Shown: positions 23,458 through 36,964, numbered from the stretch's first letter. The stretch: 64,000 nucleotides of DNA from Poa pratensis (GCA_947311845.1 CAMZMU010000027.1:75869445-75933444), one strand, 5' to 3'. Numbers and translations are program-made. The notes: generated by a model not told the origin, from the sequence alone.

Positions 23458-24693
23458 CCAATGTGCTCCATAAGTTGCAGGCCATTTAATTTCATAGTTG
23501 ATATTACAGACCCAGGTATAACAGTTCAATACCATGTCTGAACGCCCCTTGCTGATCAATTTTGACTGCATATGTACATGTGAAGTTTAACACTCCAAGT
23601 CTGCGCCAATGTAACATACATTAGTTCAGTCTCTCTGTGCAGACTTGGGCAAAGTGTTTATGGTAGTCCTACGTGTGCACAGTTCTGCTACGAATGCATC
23701 TATATGCATTGAAAGATTGAGCTGAACAAAAAGAAGGTTTATGTCCTTTTACCTTATAATAATCTTATGAGGTTATCGAATTGTTCTCTCCTCTGATGAG
23801 GATATAATTTCGTATGGACAAGTATTTACGTGTCATTGGACTGTAGGATTTAGTAATAATATTTTATTGAGTTTAGCTATTGTACTGTAGCTAACTAATC
23901 TTCTTTCATAAATCATTGGGATTCACTAATCTTTTCGTCTGAGACATCTGAGAGTAACGTGGCGTTCTGTTTTCATTTCTTTCCCAATTACTTGTTGACT
24001 ATTGCAGTTGCAGCATTGATCGGTTATAAAACTGCAGATAATCTCCATACATAAATATTTTCAGGGCACGCAAGCCTCTTTGCGGACCACTCGTAGACGT
24101 AGACATGCAATATTTCTATGCCTGCTCCACAAGTGACTATTCGGTGAATGGTGCTTTCAACTTGGGCGAGCTGGAAGAACAAACTACGAAGGTATATGCA
24201 TGACAACTAGCGATTCCACGTAGACGATCTTGTTAGATTCTGATTCGGGCTGTAAGAGTATGATTCAGACATCAGACTGTACAAATATGGTTGAAGACTG
24301 TATGAACGAAACTTGATCTGTTTCTCCTAAATACAACGGATTCAGACTGTAGGCCCGCTTGGAATGTTGGATTATTTCCGGAGCCGTAATGTTTCCAGCG
24401 CGGGTCACCGGATTTTTAGCAGGACTTTGGAAGGTCCGTGAAAAATACCGGTCGTTTTACCTAAAAAACGACCATCCAATCGAGGCCTACGGTGTGATTC
24501 AGAAAATGCTTCGGCTGGGCCTTAATAGGCTACAGTAAACAGTGATGTACATCGTACATGTACACAAATGCATACCATTTTTTTGGGTTCTGGTTATGTA
24601 CTGATATGTCCACAACAGAGATGACCCATGAAAAATGACGATCGTTATTGTCTGTTTTTGAACTTTGATGGCCAATGCTTAATAGACAGCTAA
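23458..24693. other. 3' flank of PPR copy 1, no gene recognised
   Basis: No supported ORF. At about 24352-24492 a possible 140-bp hAT-type MITE has imperfect inverted ends (TAGGCCCGCTTGGA against TAGGCCTCGATTGGA read on the other strand), without a clear target-site duplication. Confidence 0.4.
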
Positions 24694-24960
24694 TTTTTTT
24701 TAATAATACATTTTTTTAATTAAATTCAAAAATATTACGCAAAATAACGAAATTTCAAAAATAATACGGCCTCGGCCAGGGCTGGGCCGATTAGAGCCTG
24801 TCGGCCAGAGCTGGGCCGATAAGGCCTTATCGGCTCTGTCTAAGCCGACAAGGTCGCATGGTGGGCCAGGCCTGCGCCCGACAGGCCGTCACGCGTCACG
24901 AGTGGGCACTAATCGGCCAACTCTAAGCCGACAGGCCTGTCGGCCAGGGCTGGGCCGATA
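24694..24960. repeat. MULE left terminal inverted repeat
   Basis: The AT-rich outer ~85 bp is followed by a GC-rich inner part with repeated GGGCCGATA and GCCGACAGGCC motifs. The outer ~130 bp matches the inverted right end with few differences, and similarity becomes patchy inwards. Confidence 0.75.
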
Positions 24961-25382
24961 GGATGCTGGATAAGGCCCATCTTCCTCCTCGCGTCCTCTC
25001 TCCTTTTCTTCTTCCTCTCGAAAACCAGCAGCTCCTTGCTGCGTTTCAGCGGCGATATGTCCATCCAGCCACCAAATCTTCCTCCTAGAAATGTTAGAGA
25101 GTTAAGGCAGCTCAGATATACAGATGGGTTAGGTTTTTGTGTGATTTCGTGTTGTTTGGTTGGAGCAATGGTGGAGTTTAGGTGGAGGTTGGTGTAGGGT
25201 GGTGGTGGTGCAGCGGTGTTGCATTGGCGGTGGTGGTGACGGTGCTGGTCCATTGAATCGGCACGCTTCAAGGGTATGCGTTTATCTGGCTAATTAGGGT
25301 TTACTGTTGCGCTAGTAATATTAAGTATATAGTTGTTCCCCGTTATAACAGTTAATTGGTGTCACATTTTTAGGTTGTTGAG

Positions 25383-26290
25383 ATGAGTAATTTAGTGAAA
25401 TGTTTGTTTTACTACGGTCCTCGCGAAGTTGTGGTAAATGAGCATGGAGCTGATTTGGCTGAGTTTCGATGGTCAGAGTTGGAACTGAGTGACCCAGAAA
25501 CATGGTCTATAAGTCAGCTGAAAGATTGGTTGGCAGCGTGTTTAGGGCTTAATCCTCAAACAGACACTGTCGGTGTGCATGCACTGTGGACGAAGACAAG
25601 GTCCCGGTGTTTTTTTATTTGAGGCCGATAGAGCGGACCTCTCAGATGGTGCGATGGTTGCAAGGCTGCGAAAGCAGGGGATGTACCCCTATCGCGTTAC
25701 TGATACCTGTCGCGAAGGAGGTGATTCCGCCTGAAGGCGAGGGAGGTCACGATCCTGGCCAGAGTAGTCAGGAGATGCAATTTTCTGGACATGATTATAA
25801 TCAGGGAGATGTTGGAGGTGGTGGTTATGAATCTGGCCAAAATAGTCAGGCAGAGCAGATGGAAGAGGGAGATGAAGATGGTGCTGAGGCAGCTATAGAC
25901 GATGTATTCCAAGAAATGATGGAAGAGGAAGACGAAGATGGTGGTAGTGCTTATGGGCATGATTCCGACGAGTCAGATGACGAACATGTGGTGCCAAATC
26001 CTGCGTCATGGAGTCATGATTTCTCGTCGTCAATGACAGTGAACGATGGTCATGATTCTGCCTGGGAATACCATTAGAACCAGGTTGCTGCGGGTGCTCT
26101 ATATACCGACAAGCAACATTTGCAAGACGCAATCATTAAGTGGGCAATGTCGACTTGCAAGACATTCAAAACCAAGGTGTCGAGTAAAAAATATCTGACA
26201 ATGGAATGTGAGGTAGCAGGGTGTACTGGAAGGGTGCACGGTTATCGTCCTCACTTCGGCATAAACTAGAAAGTGAGCGACATAGTACAG
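25383..26290 (+). pseudogene. MULE transposase N-terminal part
   Basis: From ATG 25383 the frame encodes a plant MULE N-terminus (YGPREVVVNEHGADLAEF, ISQLKDWLAACLGL), shifts near 25600, and continues with FFYLRPIERTSQMVRWLQGC. A Glu/Asp/Gly-rich acidic region comes next, with a stop at 26075-26077. After the stop the same frame reads LYTDKQHLQDAIIKWAM and TMECEVAGCTGRVHGY, the start of the MULE zinc-binding DNA-binding domain, then another stop near 26268. The catalytic DDE core is absent. Confidence 0.7.
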
Positions 26291-26334
26291 CACACATGTA
26301 GAATTGAAAGTATTCCTCAAGATAATCGTACCAT

Positions 26335-26580
26335 TTGGGGGACAATTTTTTCTCACAGTTCCGAGATAAGGCTTTGATGAATCTATTCAAAAAACTATGC
26401 AAGCAGAACCAATTCTGGAAATACACATTCATACGTGGTAAGCTTGATGACTTCACTAACCAGCATGTTAGGCAGAGGAGAGCTGCACGAAATGTTGCAG
26501 TAGCAGCACATGTGCAGCTTGTGGCGCAACAGCTAGCAACCGGACCTCCACCAGCTGAGGATGTACCTGTTGGGCTTTGG
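26335..26580 (+). pseudogene. MULE transposase C-terminal fragment
   Basis: The frame encodes QFRDKALMNLFKKLCKQNQFWKYTF and then an Ala/Gln-rich stretch, compatible with the end of a MULE transposase. It lies about 50 bp after the N-terminal part, so the central catalytic region was deleted. The assignment rests on context more than motif. Confidence 0.4.
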
Positions 26581-26699
26581 AGTTTGATTTCATCTGTAAT
26601 TTATCTGCATCTATGTTTGAAATTTGGACTTCCATTTCATCTATAATTTGTCTGCATTTGTGGCTAAAAATGGAGGAGGGAGAGGTGGAAAAAAATGGA

Positions 26700-26951
26700 A
26701 GAGCTACTCGGCCCAGCTTGGGCCGACAGCCCCTTGTCGGCCCAGTACAAGCCGATAGGGCCCAGTCGGCCCAGCTCTGGCCGGCCTGCTTCTCTGACAC
26801 ATGCAGAGTCGGCCGACAGGCCTAATCGGCCCAGGCCTGGCCGACAGGGGCAAATCGGCCCAGCCCAGGCCGAGGCCGTATTATTTCTGAAAATTTGTTT
26901 TTTTGCGTAATATTTTTCGAATTTAATAAAAAAAATGTATTATTAAAAAAA
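26700..26951. repeat. MULE right terminal inverted repeat
   Basis: GC-rich inner portion (GGCCCAGCTTGGGCCGACAG and similar) followed by an AT-rich outer end, inverted relative to 24694-24960. Confidence 0.75.
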
Positions 26952-26985
26952 TACCTGCTACAGTAAACATGCATGACAACATTTT

Positions 26986-27077
26986 TGGTACTTGTTGCAA
27001 TGTGTACTGCTACTGTCTACCTTTTATTCCGTGGTACTTGTTGCAATGTGTACTACTACTGTCTACCTTTTATTCCG
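26986..27077. repeat. 46-bp tandem duplication
   Basis: Two head-to-tail copies of a 46-bp unit starting TGGTACTTGTTGCAATGTG and ending TTTTATTCCG differ at one base (TACTGC against TACTAC). Nearby, AATCCTATCAAGACTC also occurs twice (27211 and 27241). Confidence 0.9.
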
Positions 27078-27261
27078 ATGTGTCCAACAGATGATTCTAA
27101 GCTCATGTTGTCAATATTCATTCAGTTTGTTTGACTGCAGGTCCTTTTTATCTTATTTCATCCACAAGTGTTGTCTGAAGAACAGAGCGGTGTTGTCTCA
27201 AGAACAGAGCAATCCTATCAAGACTCTGGCCTCAAAAAAAAATCCTATCAAGACTCCAGTT

Positions 27262-30200
27262 TGTGGCGCCCCGACCTGACTGTTATACAGTGATGCTGTG
27301 TGTCACCGGTTAAGCGATACAACCGGAGGTTACGGGTTTATCAATCCCCGGCCAAAACCTTTGGCAGGTGTTACTCATAATGGATCATTGGCAACACAAC
27401 ACCCCGATTGATGCCTTAACACAGGCACAACCCTCAATGCATAATAGAGAGACCAAGACTTGTGGAACAACTGGCACATCACAGACTCTACGACACAAAT
27501 CATTATAGTTCAACTCTTATAATAGAGAAACATAGCAAATGATAACCAGAGGTCACAGACCCAACATTACAACATGCGGAAGCAAAATTAGGTTGTTCTA
27601 AACAACAAGATCCAAATATGGCCTAAGAGGCCTACAGATAAACATCCAGCGCCAGCTGTTCCGGGATGTCCCAAGCTTCCACCTGGGAACCCCAGACTAC
27701 TCGTCGACGTCCACAAAGAACCCACCTTCGAGGTCGGTGAAGTCCTCCTCTGAAACAAAACAAACGACGTTGAGTTCGACGAACTCACAAGATTATATAT
27801 AGAGCATTAGCTCGATGAGGCCTTCAAGGTTTTATGGCTGTTTTGCATAAAGCTGATTTTATTTATGAAAGCATAACTCAATGGCATCGACTAATCAGAA
27901 TAGTTTTCAAAAGGGGTAAGAGGTGACTCTTTTCTTTGATCACCTTTCTCAGCATCTACCATCATCAACCACTGTACCTGTTCATCAAAGGCACCTCCCC
28001 GAATCACCCTCGAGGAAGCTCACCTTACAATCTTGAAGTGGTACCTCTAGTACCCAGTTTTTAATCATTCTGTTAAAGTTATTCTATGATCTTATCGTCC
28101 TTTCCCAAGTTGTCCGTAACCGTGGACACGGCTTTTCGAAAAGATTTAACCCTGCAGGGGTGCACTGTGTTTACCTTCGGTACCGCCCGGCTCATTGCCT
28201 ACACTTAGCTCTCTTCCGGGGAAAGCCGGCTGAGTGGGAACGGTTACAACCTTTACCTTGTTAAGGACTAACCCAGGATCATCGGTGAGGACGGAGCAGC
28301 GGATCATCAACACCGTGCCCCGTGGCCACTCATTTTCCTAACACCACCATCCTCATCCCAGTCTTGGCCACCATCTTCACGCACATGCAAATGGAAGCTC
28401 AAACTAGAGGACCCTGGCTAGTCCCGCCCAAGTTAGTTGGTCGACGAGGGCTCCATATACCCCACCGAAAGGAAGCGCGCTCATTCTTGGTTCAAGAGGT
28501 AAAGAACTCGCACCTAGGCGGCGAGAGTGAGACAAAACACCACCATACCAAAGTGGCCTCTCATCCCCACCTTTAAGCATTTTATTACCTGTCTCCACAA
28601 TTCCTCCACCATCAACCATTTATCTCATCACCTGTTTCCAACATGAACCATCCATCGGACGGCTAAGCATTTAACTAAGCATGGCTAAGCAACGACATAG
28701 CATAGTTAGGTATTTCAGGCCAACAATACAATCCTATGGATAATAGGAGGGGAAACAGGTAACTGGCATCAGAATCTTAATGCAACTATAGGATACTCTA
28801 ATCCAAGCAAATTGACATTTGGAACCGCATGCAATAGTATAGTGGAGAAAATATTTGCGGAAAATAGGATAAGATATGCTCAGAGGGGGGATTACGCTTG
28901 CCTTGTTGATACGGCTGGTAGTACGGATCGTCACAAGATGGGGGTGTCACTTCCACTCCTTGATCTACCGATGCACAAGCAATACCAATAAGGAACAGTC
29001 AATACACACGGATGCAACAGTTGCAATGCACAGACACATGATGACATGACATGTTTAATGCACTGGAATTATTATAACAAGTTCTACCAATTTACATGGG
29101 GTGGAGAAATAATTATTCAACAAGAGAGAAATATGGCTTCATATTTGTTTTAATGTTTTCCTGTGCTATAGATCATGTAAACATGCATGAAAATGATGCT
29201 ACTGACTAACGCACATTTTTTTGAGCATTTTGATATAAAGAACACATTTTTCGGAGGTCCCGGTAAGTAGTTATTATTTTTATTAATCTCCTTTTTGGAT
29301 ATGACCTTTAGATGATTTACTTAGCAACAATACATTATTTATACATTTAGGGATACAAGGGTGAAAAGAAAAATAGAAATTTAAACATCAGTATTGAATT
29401 CCGGAATTTTCCGGATTTTTCACCGGGAGAGAATATTTCCGGAAACATTTCCGGTTCATTTCCGGGTATGGACCGGGCTAAAACATCTGAGGCCAGTAGC
29501 GTTTGTGCTATTCCGGTATAGAAACCGGAATAAACCGGGTTTTTCACCGGATGGGTTAACACGTCGAGCGGAGCTACGGAGACGGCGACGAACGGCTACG
29601 GCGAGGACGAGCTAGCGCGTGAGGGGAAATGGGAAGGTGCGCAACGGCACGGGGTGCTCACCCTAGGCTCGGGGATGTGCTCGGGAGGGCCGGAGATGAG
29701 CGGAGCCGGCGGAAATCGGCCGGCGAAGCGACGGTGGTGCTCGGGTGGCCACGAGGAAGAAGATGATCGCGACGTCGATCCTCGGTCTCCCGCGTCGATT
29801 CCTCTGGCAGAGGTGGAGCTGGCGACGTGGCGGAGAGGTTGGTAAGCTTCGATTCGCTCGGGGGAGCTTCAGGCGACGGCGACGAGCACGGCGGCCTCGG
29901 CCATGGTGCGGGGCTCGCGGGGAGCAGAGGGGAGAGGAGATGGAGCAGGGGTGAGTGGGGATGGGGAGCACGCGCGGTGGGGACCTCCTCTTCTCCTCGA
30001 CGCGGCAGGAGGGCGCTGGGTGCAGTGGCGCAGGGCACGGCGACGAGGTGGTCCGGCGGGCACGCGACGGCCTCGGTCGCTACAGAACGAGGGAGATGGA
30101 GTTTTTGCAAATAGGCCCCTGGAAGTTTTGAGTTCATCACAGTTTGGTCCTTCCCAGTTATTTTCTAATTACAGCAGCAATTCAAATGATTTTAATTAGG

Positions 30201-30643
30201 GCACCAAAACATTTTCTAAAAATTTGAGATAAATTTGGGGAGCCTCCCCATATTGAGTAGAAGCTACTGAAAAATTGGCATGTTGAAATAAAAAGTTTTG
30301 GACAACATTTGTTCATAGAGTTAAAAATAGGGCATTTGTTAAATTCAAAAATGTTGTTCCTTTGGAAATTTATAGCAATTGCAAAATATTGTTTTTAGCT
30401 CTTGGAACTTCCTTGACAGATATAAGATGACAAGGATTTGTATTTTGCAAGTTTGAGTGCCATCATTGGGTGGAAGTTTTGTTAGAGCACTTTGGCATTT
30501 TGTTTTGGCAACTCCACATCATTTCGATACCGCTGTTGTGTTAACTCAAGAGAGAGATGTTTATGCATAGATGCCATGATGCAATTAACTCAAATGCGAA
30601 AATTTTACTCGGGTTTTTAGGTTCTCAACTTTGGGCTGTTACA
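27262..30643 (-). repeat. 3' LTR of the element (left copy)
   Basis: Pairs with 33583-36964. In the first 600 bp compared by eye I counted about 13 differences, roughly 2%, indicating a young insertion. The GC-rich part at 29580-30120 gives long overlapping ORFs on both strands that recur in the other LTR and are not genes. Confidence 0.92.
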
Positions 30644-30660
30644 ATTCTATCCTCCTTACA
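30644..30660 (-). other. Polypurine tract region
   Basis: Read on the - strand: CCTGTAAGGAGGATAGAAT immediately before TGTAACA of the LTR, the plus-strand primer position. Confidence 0.75.
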
Positions 30661-33567
30661 GGAATCTCGTCCCGAGATTCTTAGAGTAGGAAAGAGGGAA
30701 AAAGGGTTACGAGGTACTATACGATCTTCTCGCTCCAGGTGGCTCTTTCTTGAAGAGGTTGATCACGGGCATCATGAAGATCTTCATCGGCTTCACTTCG
30801 AGGTCACTATCAACGTACACCATCAGAAAGAAGGAAAACCTCTCTGGAAGGAGGGGTCGTTGTAAGGATACAACGACCGAGTACCTCCCAGTAGACTTAG
30901 GATGAGACCTCAAGCATCCTTTGAATTGACAGCTAGGAGACAAATGCTAGTAACGAAAGATTGATTAGAAGTTTCCGGTTGGCAGACAACTGTTTCTCAA
31001 AAGATTGAGAATATGAACCTTGCACAAGGCCTTAAGTCTCTGAGGGAGAGTGTTGAAACAAGATTCCAACAGCTGAAGAGGTGACTTAACCTTTACGGCT
31101 TGAGTAGGACTTTCCTCACGGAGTAGCATTTCGGATCACAGGAGAAGGATAGGGAAGATGGACCAAGAGAACTTTAGAAACTGACTTTATAACTCCGAGA
31201 ACGTTAGTATTGGGAACACTTCTTGAATTTCTAGACATCGGGAACAAGCTTCTTGAGGATCACCAACTATCGCTTCTGATTGAGATTTAGATCTGGTCAG
31301 GTGTAGAGATACTTCAGACTCCACAGGTATGAATAGGGAATCTTTGCAAAGCATACCAACGGGTTACCATTGCTAGAACCCCAAGAGTCAGACTACAAGG
31401 TCAAACTCCAAAGGAGAGACTAGATTGCAGAACTCAAGTATTAGCAACTTGTCAGAGGACAATCTGCACCTACTCGAATTACTTGCGACAATACACCATT
31501 GACTCTCTGCTGGGAAACACCAACGAAGACAAAAGGAGTTCTCAGACTTCCTCCCTGTCTGGAACAATTCAACCAGTGGCTTGGATGCATAGATGAAATT
31601 CTCAAGGAAAGGAGGTGACAACATACCATTCCGAGAATATTCTACACTTGCATGATCGAGTTGGAATGATTCGGAGGAAACCAGACAATTCACTCAGAAT
31701 CACGGCGACATCTTTCAGCAATTGCACGTGAACCAAGGAAAGTCACTTCTAACTCCAGAACACATACCTTGTGAAGACACAAAGTTAGTTCCAACAATTT
31801 TCCAATGCTAACGCCCCATATCCGATAAGAATCTCCTCAAGCATGGAGAAGATAAGAAGGTAGTTGATGGGCTCAACAACAAACTTACCCAAATACTCCA
31901 AGATGGTAGACTCATAATTCGCATGAACGGGGCATAAGTATTGGTCAGACTAACACATTCAGGTAGGTCGGTCTGAGTTTGATTTGACGATAGCCCAATT
32001 CAAACCAAAGTTTTGTAGGATAGTATATCCACAAAGGAGATACCACCTCGCTTCAACACGGATAGACTAGACATCCCTTTGAGAAGGAACTGTATCGGAT
32101 AGAGCTTTTGTCTTTTAACTCCCAAAGTTGTTTAAGCTCAACCAAATAACTCAGGACATCCAGCACGATTTTCTTGGAGAACGGAGTTGTTCAGAAAACC
32201 AGCTTACTCATAAGCTCAACATCACAGTCAGGTGACAACCTGGCGATACTTCTGGAAAGACCTCCAGAATATCACGATCCACATATAGGATATCACGACA
32301 TACCGGTGGATCTTTAGTTCAAGAGAGGATCATGCCTTTCAAGGCACAACAAGGTGGTCTTGGGAGCTTCGGCACAAACCTAGCTCTTTGACCGAGGAAG
32401 GGTAGCAGAGAAAACGAACTTGGTAACACAGTCAAATTCAGCTTACTGATCGGCTAACCAATCATGATAAGAAGGACAAGGATGTCCCTGAATTTCCGCA
32501 CAGTAAAAACTGCTAAGAATATCCGATAGCTATATTATTACTCACGTCTCATCACTCTGGAGTAATAAGTCACTCGGAGATCGGAGAGTAACAAAGTGTA
32601 AGAGCATCACTTCATCAAGAGGATCATGATACTTAGCTCGATACCCTGATATCAAAGAGTGTGACACTCTAAGGTGGAGCAGAACAAAAGCTAAACAAGG
32701 CCTTCATTCTGCGGATTACAATACCTTGACCTGGTCCGAGAAATGGACAAGGTACTGGAGTTTGTTTCTCCAAACAAGACGAAGGGGAAAATCTTGACGG
32801 ACCACAAGAGTAACTTGCATCGGAACATACCAATGCACGATAAAACTTTCCTGTCAACAGACAGACAAAGGTCGGGAAACATATCAGAGTAAGAAACATG
32901 CTCAGGAGAATCCTAAGATGTTGAAGATGCACCGGTTATTACTCAGTTGTGATAACCATGCCCAAAAAGGAGAGATGCAGCAGAGTCATGAACATAGATG
33001 GGATTCGCTAAGAGAATTCTGGTCATAACCCAGATGGTTCCAAGACAGAATCTCCAGTTATGGCTGAGTTAAAGTTACATAGTCATCCGAGGTGTGGGAA
33101 ATTAAGGTTCAACCATTTACCACACAAACCACATAAAGGACTTGGGTTAAAGGTCAGCTTCATGTGCTACTAGCGAGAGTTAAGAAATCACAACTTAACA
33201 CACTCTAGTTGACACAATCCGGGACCTTATGTTCAAGTCCGTGGGCTAAAACCCGAAGAAAGGATCAAATGATTTGATTCGGTAGAAACATCTGAGTTGA
33301 TTTGGGATTGCAACGCAGCGGGAGCAACGTGACACATAACACTAAAGGTCGAACCCAACCCCGTTTCTAATCATTTTGAAGTAACAGATGAGAAGTAAAA
33401 CCTTTAAACTCAAATCGAGATAAGATTGCTCCGAGATTAGAGGGTAACCAGATAAGGAGTAAAAAGAATCCTAAGTTGGTTTTCACAACTCATTTTTAGG
33501 TTCAAAATATTTTCACAAACACTAGACTCAACGTCGACCAGTAGAAGGGTTTCCTACAGGCAGTACT
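30661..33567 (-). other. Internal region without gag-pol
   Basis: I find no protease, RT, integrase or gag motif in any frame. Only short ORFs occur. The region is moderately A-rich on the + strand and looks like the spacer of a large retrotransposon derivative (LARD-like), which must move using another element's proteins. Confidence 0.7.
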
Positions 33568-33579
33568 GCTCTGATACCA
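33568..33579 (-). other. Primer-binding site, initiator tRNA-Met type
   Basis: Read on the - strand TGGTATCAGAGC, the standard complement of the initiator methionine tRNA 3' end, three bases inside the 5' LTR. It fixes the element's orientation. Confidence 0.9.
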
Positions 33580-33582
33580 ACT

Positions 33583-36500
33583 TGTGGCGCCCCGACCTGA
33601 CTGTTATACAGTGATGTTGTGTGTCACCGGTTAAGCGATACAACCGGAGGTTACGGGTTTACCAATCCTCGGCCAAAACCTTTGGCAGGTGTTGCTCAGA
33701 ATGGATCATTGGCAACACAACACCCCGATTGATGCCTTAACACAGGCACAACCCTCAATGCATAATAGAGAGACCAAGACTTGTGGAACAACTGGCACAT
33801 CACAGACTCTACGACACAAATCATTATAGTTCAACTCTTATAATAGAGAAAGATAGCAAATGACAACCAGAGGTCACAGACCCAACATTACAACATGCGG
33901 AAGCAAATTAGGTTGTTCTAAACAACAAGATCCAAATATGGCCTAAGAGGCCTACAGATAAACATTCAGCGCCAGCTGTTCCGGGATGTCCCAAGCTGCC
34001 ACCTGGGAACCCCAGACTACTCGTCGACGTCCACAAAGAACCCACCTTCGAGGTTGGTGAAGTCCTCCTCTGAAACAAAACAAACGACGTTGAGTTCGAC
34101 GAACTCGCAAGATTATATATAGAGCATTAGCTCGATGAGGCTTTCAAGGTTTTATGGCTGTTTTGCATAAAGCTGATTTTATTTATGAAAGCATAACTCA
34201 ATGGCATCGACTAATCAGAATAGTTTTCAAAAGGGGTAAGAGGTGACTCTTTTCTTTTATCACCTTTCTCAGCATCTACCATCATCAACCATTGTACATG
34301 TTCATCAAAGGCACCTCCCCGAATCACCCTCGAGGAAGCTCACCTTACAATCTTGAAGTGGTACCTCTAGTACACAGTTTTTAATCATTCCGTTAAAGTT
34401 ATTCTATGATCTTATCGTCCTTTCCCAAGTTGTCTGTAACCGTGGACACGGCTTTTCGAAAAGATTTAACCCTGCAGGGGTGCACTGTGTTTACCTTCGG
34501 TACCGCCCGGCTCATTGCCTATGCTTAGCTCTCTTCCGGGGAAAGCCGGCTGAGTGGGAACGGTTACAACCTTTACCTTGTTAAGGACTAACCCAGGATC
34601 ATCAGTGAGGACAGAGCAGCGGATCATCAACACCGTGCCCCGTGGCCACTCATTTTCCTAACACCACCATCCTCATCCCAGTCTTGGCCACCATCTTCAC
34701 GCACACGCAAATGGAAGCTCAAACTAGAGGACCCTGGCTAGTCCCGCCCAAGTTAGTTGGTCGACGAGGGCTCCATATACCCCACCGAAAGGAAGCGCGC
34801 TCATTCTTGGTTCAAGAGGTAAAGAACTCGCACCTAGGCGGCGAGAGTGAGACAAAACACCACCATACCAAAGTGGCCTCTCATCCCCACCTTTAAGCAT
34901 TTTATTACCTGTCTCCACAATTCCTCCACCATCAACCATTTATCTCATCACCTGTTTCCAACATGAACCATCCATCGGATGGCTAAGCATTTAACTAAGC
35001 ATGGCTAAGCAACGACATAACATAGTTAGGTATTTCAGGCCAACAATACAATCCTATGGATAATAGGAGGGGAAACAGGTAACTGGCATCGGAATCTTAA
35101 TGCAACTATAGGATACTCTAATCCAAGCAAATTGACATTTGGAACCGCATGCAATAGTATAGTGGAGAAAATATTTGCGGAAAATAGGATAAGATATGCT
35201 CAGAGGGGGGATTATGCTTGCCTTGTTGATACGGCTGGTAGTACGGATCGTCATGAGACGGGGGTGTCACTTCCACTCCTTGATCTACCGATGCACAAGC
35301 AATACCGAGAAGGAACAGTCAATACACACGGATGCAACAGGTGCAATGCACAGACACATGATGACATGACATGTTTAATGCACTGGAATTATTATAACAA
35401 GTTCTACCAATTTACATGGGGTGGAGAAATAATTATTCAACAAGAGAGAAATATGGCTTCATATTTGTTTTAATGTTTTCCTGTGCTATAGATCATGTAA
35501 ACATGCATGAAAATGATGCTACTGACTAACGCACATTTTTTTGAGCATTTTGATATAAAGAACACATTTTTCGGAGGTCCCGGTAAGTAGTTATTATTTT
35601 TATTAATCTCCTTTTTGGATATGACCTTTAGATGATTTACTTAGCAACAATACATTATTTATACATTTAGGGATACAAGGGTGAAAAGAAAAATAGAAAT
35701 TTAAACATCAGTATTGAATTCCGGAATTTTCCGGATTTTTCACCGGGAGAGAATATTTCCGGAAACATTTCCGGTTCATTTCCGGGTATGGACCGGGCTA
35801 TAACATCCGAGGCCAGTAGCGTTTGTGCTATTCCGGTATAGAAACCGGAATAAACCGGGTTTTTCACCGGATGGGTCAACACGTCGAGCGGAGCTACGGA
35901 GACGGCGACGAACGGCTACGGCGAGGACGAGCTAGCGCGTGAGGGGAAATGGGAAGGTGCGCAACGGCACGGGGTGCTCACCCTAGGCTCGGGGATGTGC
36001 TCGGTAGGGCCGTGGATGAGCGGAGCCGGCGGAAATCGGCCGGCGAAGCGGCGGTGGTGCTCGGGCGGCGGCGAGGAAGAAGGTGATCGCGGCGTCGATC
36101 CTCGGTCTCCCGCGTCGATTCCTCTGGCAAAGGTGGAGCTGGCGACGCGGCGGAGAGGTTGGTAAGCTTCGATTCGCTCGGGGGAGCTTCAGGCGACGGC
36201 GACGAGCACGGCGGCCTCGGCCATGGTGCGGGGCTCACCGGGAGCAGAGGGGGAGAGGAGATGGAGCAGGGGCGAGTGGGGATGGGGAGCACGCGCGGTG
36301 GGGACCTCCTCTTCTCCTCGACGCGGCAGGAGGGCGCTGGGTGCAGTGGCGCGGGGCACGGCGATGAGGTGGTCCGGCGGGCACGCGACGGCCTCGGTCG
36401 CTACAGAACGAGGGAGATGGAGTTTTTGCAAATAGGCCCCTAGAAGTTTTGAGTTCATCACAGTTTGGTCCTTCCCAGTTATTTTCTAATTACAGCAGCA

Positions 36501-36964
36501 ATTCAAATGATTTTAATTAGGGCACCAAAACATTTTCTAAAAATTTGAGAAAAATTTGGGGAGCCTCCCCATATTGAGTAGAAGCTACTCAAAAATTGGC
36601 ATGTTGAAATAAAAAGTTTTGGACAACATTTGTTCATGGAGTTAAAAATAGGGCATTTGTTAAATTCAAAAATGTTGTTCCTTTGGAAATTTATAGCAAT
36701 TGCAAAATATTGTTTTTAGCTCTTAGAACTTCCTTGACAGATATAAGATGACAAGGATTTGTATTTTGCAAGTTTGAGTGCCATCATTGGGTGGAAGTTT
36801 TGTTAGAGCACTTTGGCATTTTGTTTTGGCAACTCCACATCATTTCGATACCGCTGTTGTGTTAACTCAAGAGAGAGATGTTTATGCATAGATGCCATGA
36901 TGCAATTAACTCAAAAGCGAAAATTTTACTCGGGTTTTTAGGTTCTCAATTTTGGGCTGTTACA
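33583..36964 (-). repeat. 5' LTR of the element (right copy)
   Basis: Same length as the left LTR, with scattered substitutions. It starts next to the primer-binding site and ends CTGTTACA on the + strand. Confidence 0.92.

Larger units (their letters stand above)
24694..26951 (+). mobile_element. Mutator-like (MULE) element, internally deleted
   Basis: Long terminal inverted repeats enclose remnants of a MULE transposase. Both ends begin with a T run, then AATAATACATTTTTTT, an AAATTC..AAATATTACGC block and ATAATACGGCCTCGGCC. They continue into many copies of a GGGCCGA/TCGGCC motif. Long TIRs with subterminal repeats and an N-terminal MULE DNA-binding segment fit the Mutator superfamily. The expected 9-bp target-site duplication is not clear (GACAGCTAA on the left, TACCTGCTA on the right). 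Confidence 0.75.

Noticed and set aside
24685..26960. 9-bp target-site duplication of the MULE
   Set aside because: GACAGCTAA and TACCTGCTA share only part of their bases. I cannot claim a duplication.
29594..30140. ORFs such as Pro/Ser-rich frames in the GC-rich part of the LTR
   Set aside because: They recur in the other LTR (35914-36461) with frame-changing differences and have no recognisable domain.
33568..33579. A tRNA gene near the initiator-tRNA-like sequence
   Set aside because: Only the 12-nt primer-binding complement is present, with no cloverleaf around it. It is the retrotransposon's primer site.
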